6,992 nt of DNA from Acidobacteriota bacterium. Lineage in GTDB: Bacteria > Acidobacteriota > Terriglobia > 20CM-2-55-15. Below the pieces are notes generated by a model. That model had not been told where the DNA came from, ran no database searches, and saw nothing but the letters and a program-made list of their open reading frames with translations. Of this stretch, positions 1-4,947 are shown one piece after another (position 1 is the first letter of the stretch; each line of letters opens with the position of its first letter). Position numbers and translations under genes: made by a program. The stretch lies in NCBI GenBank assembly GCA_003223895.1, contig QHXD01000465.1:1-6992 (forward strand), in the 5' to 3' direction.

Positions 1-640
1 GATCCGAACCAAACAGGTAATCGGCGATGCGCTCGTCAACGTTCACGTGATAGGCGAAAAACGGGGGATTCCGCTCTGTGACATCCGCGAACAGCGTGAC
101 GAGATGAGAACGGATCAGAGGAGCGCTGGAAACGAAACGCTGGCGGCTCATAAGCTTCTGCTCGAAGCTGGAGCAGAGTAGTCCCACAACCAGATCCAGG
201 CTCGGCCGCTTCTTTGTGAGATTGTCCTGAAGGTAGGCGTAGAGCTTTTCGTATTTGAGATCGACTTCCGGAGCCAGGCAGATTAAGAGGACATCGACGT
301 CAAAAGGGGAGAGTTGGAATAGTTGCTTCAGCCGCTCCAGGCGCAACGATGCTCCTGCTTGCATACTCCTGGCCTTCCTGTCGGAGATAACGGCTTCGAG
401 GGACGCGAGTCCGTCCTGGAGGTGCCTGACCTGTGGAGATTCTATCTGCCTCTCGGTTTCAAACGGATCTTCCTGGGCGAGGATAGAATCGATCTCCTCC
501 TCTTTGATGCAGAGGCCGGTGAATTGGTCCGGAGCCTCCCTGCCTGTCATTCTGAACTTCGAAATCTGGAGACGAACTTTAATCTCGATTCGTCCGAGTT
601 CTTCGATTAGATGCTCCAGGCTATTCCTGTAACCTTCCAT
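1..640 (-). CDS. N-terminal part of an eCIS-type AAA+ ATPase (Afp15/PVC15-like), runs off the left edge
   Basis: Reading the minus strand from the ATG at 640 gives 213 uninterrupted codons to the window edge, with no stop. Residues about 1-100 are helical and charged, and probably form an oligomerising or coiled segment. Residues about 104-152 contain LFQLSPFDVDVLL, CLAPEVDLKYEKLYAYLQD and KKRPSLDLVVGLL. I recognise this pattern from memory as the winged-helix-like N-terminal region of AAA+ ATPases found in extracellular contractile injection system loci (Afp15/PVC15 type), where the ATPase is thought to assist particle assembly or cargo handling. The Walker A and B motifs would lie beyond the edge, so ATPase activity is inferred. 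The start is 13 bp after the stop of the small gene at 654-935, with AAGGA about 10 nt upstream, which suggests one operon. Related ATPases also occur outside eCIS loci, so the system assignment depends on genes to the left. Confidence 0.72.
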   Translation of the reverse strand, partial: MEGYRNSLEHLIEELGRIEIKVRLQISKFRMTGREAPDQFTGLCIKEEEIDSILAQEDPFETERQIESPQVRHLQDGLASLEAVISDRKARSMQAGASLRLERLKQLFQLSPFDVDVLLICLAPEVDLKYEKLYAYLQDNLTKKRPSLDLVVGLLCSSFEQKLMSRQRFVSSAPLIRSHLVTLFADVTERNPPFFAYHVNVDERIADYLFGSD

Positions 641-653
641 CCAGATCCGTTCC

Positions 654-935
654 TTACTTCCCTCGCAAAAACTTCTCAATCTCTCCCAGCCGATCCTTCA
701 TCACTCCGTAGATTTTTTCAGAAGAAGTAACATCTCTACGAGTGAGCCATCCTTTTGAAACCAGCATATCCAGCCCTTCCTGAACCGTCTTCCTTCCCCG
801 ACCCGCCAAATCTTCCGACAACCACCACTTGATGACTCCATCCACCGTATCTTTCGCATCAGGGTGCTCAACGAGGTACCGCAGGATTTGGCGGTTCAGC
901 TTTTCATCGTTTTCGGATGAGCCCTTTCCAGTCAT
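654..935 (-). CDS. Small winged-helix-like protein, first gene of the eCIS-like operon
   Basis: A protein of 93 residues from ATG 935. A TTG at 950 would give 98 residues, but the predicted sigma54 transcription start is near 952, leaving no leader for it, so ATG 935 is preferred. Upstream in-frame reading stops at 969-971. The layout is a helix around NRQILRYLVEHPDAKDTVDGV, then IKWWL, a second helical pair around KTVQEGLDMLVSKGWLTRR, and a final strand and helix (EKIYGVMKDRLGEIEKFL). This looks like a compact winged-helix domain. I recall similar small proteins beside eCIS ATPases, but I know of no proven function. It may bind DNA or act as an adaptor for the ATPase, whose N-terminus also looks winged-helix-like. 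It has no signal peptide or membrane segment. The Shine-Dalgarno is weak. Confidence 0.75.
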   Translation of the reverse strand: MTGKGSSENDEKLNRQILRYLVEHPDAKDTVDGVIKWWLSEDLAGRGRKTVQEGLDMLVSKGWLTRRDVTSSEKIYGVMKDRLGEIEKFLRGK

Positions 936-962
936 CTCATACGGTCTCAAACGAGCTGACTT

Positions 963-978
963 TGCAAATCAAGTGCCA
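963..978 (-). promoter_or_regulatory. Sigma54 (RpoN) -24/-12 promoter
   Basis: The minus strand reads TGGCACTTGATTTGCA, a full match to the sigma54 consensus TGGCAC-N5-TTGC(A/T), with the invariant GG and GC at the required spacing. Placing the C of GC at -12 puts transcription start near 952, which leaves a 17-nt leader before ATG 935. It drives the small winged-helix gene and, by proximity, the ATPase gene behind it. Sigma54 promoters need an AAA+ enhancer-binding activator. One such protein is encoded upstream on the same strand at 1427-2794. Confidence 0.88.
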
Positions 979-1044
979 CTGAAAGTGCGGCGAATCTGCG
1001 CAACTTAACTCCGGTTTGTGCTCTTACGATCTTCCGAGGCGAGG

Positions 1045-1070
1045 CCCTCTTACCGCACCGCGTAAGGGGG
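1045..1070. promoter_or_regulatory. Inverted repeat near -106, candidate enhancer (activator) site
   Basis: CCCTCTTAC (1045-1053) and GTAAGGGGG (1062-1070) form an inverted repeat with 8 of 9 positions matching and an 8-nt spacer. Its centre lies about 106 bp upstream of the transcription start predicted for the sigma54 promoter, within the range used by NtrC-type activators. No T-run follows on either strand, so a terminator is unlikely. Its role as a binding site is inferred from position and symmetry only. Confidence 0.4.
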
Positions 1071-1173
1071 ACACACGAGAACTGTTTCAAAATTCAGGAA
1101 ACAAGAAGGTGCGGCGAATGTACCGCTACAATGCGACGAGTCTGCCGCAGAGGTTCGTGAACGCGGGTTAAAG

Positions 1174-1438
1174 AAGGTATGAATGATTGGCGGAGGTATT
1201 CCCCTCCTCAGAGAGGAGGAGTGGCTGCGCCATTAAGAAAATGCGGCGAAGCCACCTTAGAGGCGCAGACGGGGTGGTCGCTCACAAATACCATGCTTCA
1301 AAACGCGTTCTGCAACGTAACTTGTGAGCGACCACCCCGGCCGTGCGATATCGGAACGGATTCTTTTTCTTGAGGGCACGGCCACCCCTCCTCTCTGAGG
1401 AGGGGAATGCGGCTTGACCTGCCAATTCATTCGCACCT
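1174..1438. repeat. MITE/REP-like long imperfect palindrome, about 265 bp
   Basis: The outer core arms 1198-1225 and 1381-1408 are inverted copies matching at 27 of 28 positions. Each arm is itself locally palindromic (CCTCCTCAGAGAGGAGG). The inner arms 1270-1287 and 1322-1339 are an exact 18-bp inverted repeat (CGGGGTGGTCGCTCACAA). Sequence outside the core arms also pairs with small gaps (GAATGATTGGC near 1181 against its inverted copy near 1420-1431), so almost the whole element can fold into one hairpin. It encodes no protein. The design fits a non-autonomous, miniature or REP-like dispersed element. Its right end contains the last codons and stop of the activator gene, and as RNA the hairpin could end or stabilise that transcript. 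No clear target-site duplication was identified. Confidence 0.7.
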
Positions 1439-2794
1439 AAAGTCCGCGTTCATCATTAATAAAAGCAACCGCTGAAAAGAGCGCCGCTCTTTTCCGGCGC
1501 TCTTCGCCGCTCGAGTGATGTTTCCTTGATGGGTGGTCAAGAGGCTTATGAGGTAGGTCCGTTCGAATTGTTCGATCGCTCGGTTCTTTGCTTCACGAAA
1601 GAAGTCACTTCCACCTCTCTCCGGTTTCGAAGCTGAAGGAAGATCGATATCTTCAGCTTGAATAATCGACGTGGATGTCAGAATGATGGCCCGCTGGATG
1701 ACACCCTCCAATTCCCGGACATTACCCGGCCAGGAATGAACCATCATTTTCTGGAGGGCCTCCGAAGAAAAACCGGAAGATTCTCGGCTATATTGCCTCG
1801 CATATTGTGCAAGGAAGTGTGAGCTCAGAAGCGCGATATCGGCAATCCGATCACGAAGAGGCGGAATGGACAGCGAAAGAGCGTTCAGACGGTAATAAAG
1901 ATCCTCACGGAATAGTTTCAGCGCGACTCTCTGCCTCAGATCCGAATTGGTGGCGGCAATGATCCGGACATCGGCCACTATGCTCTTGGAGCATCCCAGG
2001 GGCCGGTACTCCCCATTTTGCAGGAAGCGCAGCAGCTTGACCTGGGCCGAAGGAAAGAGCGTGCCGCCTTCCGCTTCGGCAATGAGCCCTTTCTCCGCGG
2101 AAGCGGCGTCGGTAAAAGCTCCCCTGGCATGTCCGAAGAGTTCATTTTCGAAGAGATGATCCGGTAGGGCACCACAGTTGACAGGGATAAACGGTTTACC
2201 TTGCCGGGGGCTGTGATAGTGGGTGGCTCGGGCAAACAGTTCCTTTCCTGTTCCGGTCTCTCCCGAAATCACGACCGTCGCGTCAGAGTGGGCTAACGGA
2301 GGAATTTTCTCGACGACCCTCTGAAAGCATTCGCTCTCACCGACGAGTAACTCGAGGTGCAACTTCTGTTTGATCTCCCTGGCCTGGAGAGGAGCCGCTG
2401 TTGGCGTCTTCCGATGCAAAAGACGTTTGATCCGGAGGGAGATGTCCCTTTCACTGAATGGACAGGAGAGAAAATCATCCGCGCAATTGAGAAGCGATTG
2501 AAAAACTTCTTTTGGATTGTCCCACCCCACACAGAACAGAGTCAGAACCGAGGATCGGTTCCACTCTTTCCTGAGCGTACCTCCATTGAGTGATTCCCTG
2601 AATGAAGGCCGGACAAGAATGAGATCGGGTACGCAAGATAACTGCTCGAGCGGAAGCGCATCACTGCGATAGAGATGGACCTTGGCAGCCGGTAGAAGAC
2701 TCTGAATCAGCGTTGGAAGCCGCGTGCAGTGCTCGGCTGGGCACGGAATGGGGTTGAGGTCGAGGATCAGAATGTGATACGAGCCCACTTTCAT
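1427..2794 (-). CDS. NtrC-family sigma54 activator with Walker B deleted and a degenerate receiver domain
   Basis: Residues 1-128 look like a response-regulator receiver (ILILDLN; PDLILVRPS; ADDFLSCPFSERD), but R62 sits where the phosphoacceptor Asp is expected. The AAA+ domain (about 148-375) has Walker A GETGTGKE (178-185), the sigma54-contact loop as GAFTDA (225-230; usual form GAFTGA), ATNSDL (281-286), the FREDLYYRLN arginine-finger region and WPGNVREL (355-362). Residues 421-441 are a Fis-type helix-turn-helix (GNITRAAKSAGKERRSFQRLL). After GGTLF (243-247) the chain goes straight to PSAQVKLLRFLQ. Relatives have roughly eight more residues here, carrying the Walker B Asp-Glu. Without them ATP hydrolysis, and so open-complex formation, should fail. 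The frame is otherwise intact. ATG 2794 has GGAG directly against it, whereas GTG 2788 has GGAG at 6-nt spacing and may be the true start. Its likely target is the sigma54 promoter at 963-978. Confidence 0.9.
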   Translation of the reverse strand: MKVGSYHILILDLNPIPCPAEHCTRLPTLIQSLLPAAKVHLYRSDALPLEQLSCVPDLILVRPSFRESLNGGTLRKEWNRSSVLTLFCVGWDNPKEVFQSLLNCADDFLSCPFSERDISLRIKRLLHRKTPTAAPLQAREIKQKLHLELLVGESECFQRVVEKIPPLAHSDATVVISGETGTGKELFARATHYHSPRQGKPFIPVNCGALPDHLFENELFGHARGAFTDAASAEKGLIAEAEGGTLFPSAQVKLLRFLQNGEYRPLGCSKSIVADVRIIAATNSDLRQRVALKLFREDLYYRLNALSLSIPPLRDRIADIALLSSHFLAQYARQYSRESSGFSSEALQKMMVHSWPGNVRELEGVIQRAIILTSTSIIQAEDIDLPSASKPERGGSDFFREAKNRAIEQFERTYLISLLTTHQGNITRAAKSAGKERRSFQRLLLLMMNADFRCE

Positions 2795-2881
2795 CTCCGC
2801 GGGAGATATTAATGGTTGGTTGCAAATCCCAGCTCAGGCTTAATCCGAAAAGTCAATGAGGATGGGTCAATTCTCAAGCAG

Positions 2882-2930
2882 CATACTGCGAAGAAGCATA
2901 CGTCCACGTATGAGGTCAAAACGCAGTCAT
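2882..2930. promoter_or_regulatory. Nested palindrome in the divergent intergenic region
   Basis: The core CATACGTCCACGTATG (2897-2912) is a perfect 7-bp inverted repeat with a 2-nt centre. It is framed by a second inverted pair, ACTGCG (2885-2890) and CGCAGT (2922-2927), extended by CAT on both sides with one bulged base. It lies between the divergent activator and kinase genes. It could be an operator for one or both, or a two-tier hairpin in a leader transcript. A further small hairpin, CGGCG-CAA-CGCCG, follows at 2964-2976. No convincing -35/-10 pair was found. Confidence 0.45.
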
Positions 2931-2983
2931 GAGCGCCTCCAATATCGTGTCGGCATTTTAGGGCGGCGCAACGCCGGGTTCCT

Positions 2984-2988
2984 AAGGA
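2984..2988 (+). promoter_or_regulatory. Shine-Dalgarno AAGGA serving the leader ORF
   Basis: AAGGA lies 5 nt before ATG 2994, an ideal spacing. The kinase ATG at 3021 has only a weak purine stretch in front of it. This is therefore the only good ribosome site ahead of the kinase, and it points to the leader ORF, not directly to the kinase. Confidence 0.6.
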
Positions 2989-2993
2989 AATTT

Positions 2994-3020
2994 ATGGAAA
3001 AAAAGAGTAAAGATTACTAG
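2994..3020 (+). CDS. 8-codon leader ORF abutting the kinase start
   Basis: The ORF encodes MEKKSKDY and ends in TAG at 3018-3020. The kinase ATG begins at the very next base, in the same frame. With the only strong ribosome site in front of it, the ORF could load ribosomes that terminate and restart on the kinase (translational coupling), or act as a regulatory leader. The peptide is lysine-rich and probably has no function of its own. The alternative is that it is a chance ORF, or that one TAG-creating base change cut an extended kinase N-terminus. Kinase homology begins at the later ATG. Confidence 0.4.
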   Translation: MEKKSKDY

Positions 3021-4016
3021 ATGAAAGAATTCCAACTCTGCGGTTTGGGCAACGCCCTTGTCGACATTTTCCTGGAAATCTCCGAAGCCGAGTTCGCTTC
3101 GCTTGGATTTGAGCGCGGCACCATGCGGCTCGTCGATCTCGCCGAACAAAAAACCCTGCTCGATCGCTTTCAGAAACACGAGCCGAAACTGGTCAGCGGC
3201 GGATCTATCGCCAATTCCATCATTGCCTTTTCGCAGCTTGGAGGCCAGGCGGCCTTCATCGGCTGCGTCGGAGATGACCGCTACGGCCTCTTCTATGCGG
3301 GCGAATTCGAGGAACTGGGCATCGATATCGACAACCCGATCATCGTCAATGAATCGACCGGCACCTGCGTCTCCATTGTCACTCCGGATGCAGAGCGCAC
3401 CATGCGTACCTGCTTAGCGGTAGCGAGCCATCTCTCGGCCCGGCACATCGACGAAGCGCGCATCAAGAACTCCGAATGGCTGTTCATTGAGGGCTACGTG
3501 TTCGCCAACCCCGATACCGGTCAAACTGCAGTTCGGGAGGCGATCCGCATCGCCAGACAACATGGCACCAAGGTCGCCGTCACTTGTTCCGAAGCGTTTG
3601 TTCCCCAGGTCTTCGCCGACGCCTTCCACGACGCACTGCAACAAACGGACTTGCTCTTCTGCAACGAAGCCGAAGCCTGCGCCCTAGCCCAGGCCGGCAC
3701 AGCCGAGGAAGCGTTTAACAAACTCAAAGGAAAGATCCCATCCCTGGTCGTGACGAACGGCCCATACGGGGCATACATTCGGCACGCCGCCGTCGAGGCA
3801 CATGTTCCATCGTTTCCGTCCGAACCCAAGGATTTGACAGGTGCCGGAGACATGTTCGCAGGCGCGTTTTTGTACGGCATCACGCACGGCGTTTCGCCGG
3901 AAAAGGCTGCTCGCGGCGCCGCCTTCTTGTCTCACAAGGTCATCTCGCAAGTCGGCGCCCGCCTGCACCACGGGACCAGGCAGTTTTGGGATGAGTGCGT
4001 CGGCTCACACAAGTAG
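3021..4016 (+). CDS. PfkB-family carbohydrate/nucleoside kinase, adenosine kinase-like
   Basis: 331 residues, the normal length for bacterial adenosine kinase-like members of the ribokinase (PfkB) family. These are cytosolic enzymes that transfer the ATP gamma-phosphate to a sugar or nucleoside hydroxyl. Visible landmarks are the N-terminal strand CGLGNALVDIF (7-17), the substrate-binding GGSIAN (60-65), PfkB signature 1 around GGQAAFIGCVGDDRYG (74-89), the metal/phosphate motif NEAE (215-218), and signature 2 DLTGAGDMFAGAF (271-283) with catalytic base D277 in the GAGD anion hole. All key residues are present, so the enzyme looks active. Its substrate is likely adenosine or a related nucleoside, but sugars cannot be excluded from sequence alone. 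Translation probably depends on the leader ORF ending at 3020. It is divergent from the activator gene and ends 2 bp from the convergent small gene. Confidence 0.92.
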   Translation: MKEFQLCGLGNALVDIFLEISEAEFASLGFERGTMRLVDLAEQKTLLDRFQKHEPKLVSGGSIANSIIAFSQLGGQAAFIGCVGDDRYGLFYAGEFEELGIDIDNPIIVNESTGTCVSIVTPDAERTMRTCLAVASHLSARHIDEARIKNSEWLFIEGYVFANPDTGQTAVREAIRIARQHGTKVAVTCSEAFVPQVFADAFHDALQQTDLLFCNEAEACALAQAGTAEEAFNKLKGKIPSLVVTNGPYGAYIRHAAVEAHVPSFPSEPKDLTGAGDMFAGAFLYGITHGVSPEKAARGAAFLSHKVISQVGARLHHGTRQFWDECVGSHK

Positions 4017-4018
4017 TT

Positions 4019-4268
4019 TTACGCAATGACCGTCGCCGCCTGCGGGAAGACAAACGAGTAGCCGGGATCCAGGCGCTGGCCCGCCAGCAGGATTTCGTGA
4101 ATGTCGTATGGATCGGTTGGTCCTTTGACGGAGTCGCCCAACACCTCGAAGACATGCTCGATCCCTTGAGCAGCGTCGATATCAACATCGCAGTTCGATA
4201 CGGACGAAGTCATTGAGGTCCGCGCCACCGGCCGTCGTCAGTTGCAGTTCAAGACTTGCGGTCGCCAT
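4019..4268 (-). pseudogene. Small frame-disrupted gene of unknown function
   Basis: From ATG 4268 the minus strand encodes MATASLELQLTTAGGADLND and eight more residues (FVRIELRC), then TGA at 4182-4184. The ATG is preceded by a perfect Shine-Dalgarno GGAGGTGA (4274-4281, 5-nt spacing). A +1 shift at or before this TGA enters a frame that stays open to TAA at 4019-4021. It gives protein-like sequence including GIEHVFEVLGDS, YDIHEILLAGQRLDPGYSF and FPQAATVIA. The joined product would be about 82 residues. The stop lies 2 bp from the kinase stop, a normal tail-to-tail arrangement, which supports this end as the genuine gene end. It may be a recent frameshift mutation, a sequencing error or a programmed +1 shift. 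I do not recognise the family. A GTG at 4228 opens the second frame but has no comparable ribosome site. Confidence 0.5.
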
Positions 4269-4340
4269 TTCGTTCACCTCCCTTTATTGCGGATACCGAC
4301 AGTGATAGAGTGCAGCCATTACGTGGACCCGTTCCAGAAA

Positions 4341-4347
4341 AAAGGAG
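4341..4347 (+). promoter_or_regulatory. Shine-Dalgarno of the cupin gene
   Basis: AAAGGAG lies 10 nt ahead of ATG 4358, in an A-rich leader. It decides the start in favour of ATG 4358 over longer in-frame readings from 4256, which would cross this site and bury the signal peptide. Confidence 0.65.
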
Positions 4348-4357
4348 AAAAAAACCG

Positions 4358-4795
4358 ATGAAGTCCTTACTGGTATTCGCAACATTGCTTGCAATGGCTG
4401 TTCTGCTCACCGCTGCCGCCGCGACATCGCCCGTAACATATGTCGATCACAACAAGGTAGCCGAGGTACTGGCAAAAGGCGGCGCGCTGGCCAGTGGCTC
4501 GGACTATCGCGTCACTGGCAATCGTCGCGACGGCAAGGGAATGGTTGAAGTGCATAACAAGGAGACGGACATTTTCTATGTCATCGACGGTGAGGCGACG
4601 TTGGTAACAGGCGGCACCGTCGTCGGTGGAAAAACAACCGCGCCCGACCAGATTCGCGGAACGGAGGTCCAGGGCGGCGAGACCCATCACCTGGCGAAGG
4701 GCGACTTCATAGTGATCCCGGCCGGAACGCCGCACTGGTTCAAGGAAGTCCCCAAGTCCATCAACTATTACACGGTGAAGGTGGTGAAACCGTAG
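4358..4795 (+). CDS. Secreted single-domain cupin protein
   Basis: 145 residues. Residues 1-22 form a clear Sec signal peptide (MKSLL, a hydrophobic stretch, then AAAATS), so the protein is exported to the periplasm or beyond. A cleavage site near residues 21-23 is likely. The rest is a compact cupin beta-barrel. Motif 1 is around EVHNKETDIFYVIDGEATLVTG (64-85) and offers H66 and nearby acidic ligands, without the classic HxH pair. Motif 2, GDFIVIPAGTPHWF (115-128), supplies H126. The intervening segment with TTAPDQIRGTEVQGGE is typical of a small cupin subgroup common in soil bacteria. Metal binding is likely; an enzymatic role is not established. The gene is divergent from the small broken gene (89 bp apart) and convergent with the TonB-dependent receptor. 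Confidence 0.85.
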   Translation: MKSLLVFATLLAMAVLLTAAAATSPVTYVDHNKVAEVLAKGGALASGSDYRVTGNRRDGKGMVEVHNKETDIFYVIDGEATLVTGGTVVGGKTTAPDQIRGTEVQGGETHHLAKGDFIVIPAGTPHWFKEVPKSINYYTVKVVKP

Positions 4796-4831
4796 CGCCC
4801 GGGTCTGTCAAATTTTTCCTTCAGGTAATAT

Positions 4832-4932
4832 ATCAGCCGCGGATTACGCGAATTACGCGGATGGGCGCTCCAACATACTGTATTCCGGCCGCATCACGAT
4901 ATGCGCGCCCATCCGCGTAATCCGCGGCTGAT
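4832..4932. repeat. Long intergenic palindrome with a 9-nt duplicated segment
   Basis: The right arm 4905-4932 (28 nt) is the inverse complement of the left arm 4832-4868, except that the left arm carries one extra 9-nt unit: GATTACGCG at 4842-4850 is repeated as AATTACGCG at 4851-4859. The 36-nt loop is 4869-4904. The palindrome lies between two convergent genes, so it may end both transcripts, although neither side has a strong T-run. The GCCGCGGATTACGCGGAT core resembles dispersed palindromes I recall from several soil and aquatic phyla, so a repeat-family origin is as likely as a dedicated terminator. Confidence 0.7.
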
Positions 4933-4947
4933 CATCTTCCTTTCCGT

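Larger units (their letters stand above)
951..1426. other. 476-bp non-coding control region between the activator gene and the eCIS-like operon
   Basis: I see no convincing gene here on either strand. The stretch holds the sigma54 promoter (963-978), a near-identical 15-bp direct repeat at 981-995 and 1105-1119, the inverted repeat at 1045-1070, and most of the long palindromic element (1174-1438). The 9-mer TGCGGCGAA occurs three times on the plus strand, at 986, 1110 and 1242. Plus-strand open reading through 1179-1373 is an artefact of the palindrome. Confidence 0.7.

Noticed and set aside
255..632. Plus-strand open readings opposite the ATPase fragment (255-632 and 323-610).
   Set aside because: The minus strand here is open for 213 codons with recognisable family motifs. 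The plus-strand translations are low-complexity Ser/Arg-rich shadows without a ribosome site.
1045..1070. Hairpin considered as a Rho-independent terminator.
   Set aside because: No T-run follows on either strand, and no gene end lies next to it.
1179..1373. Plus-strand 64-codon open reading within the palindromic element.
   Set aside because: It consists entirely of inverted-repeat arms, and the translation has no protein-like pattern.
2812..2825. TGG...TTGCA on the plus strand as a second sigma54 promoter for the kinase.
   Set aside because: The GG-to-GC distance is several bases too short for sigma54 recognition.
3414..3971. Minus-strand open readings opposite the kinase.
   Set aside because: All PfkB signatures lie on the plus strand in one intact frame, and the antisense translations show no domain pattern.
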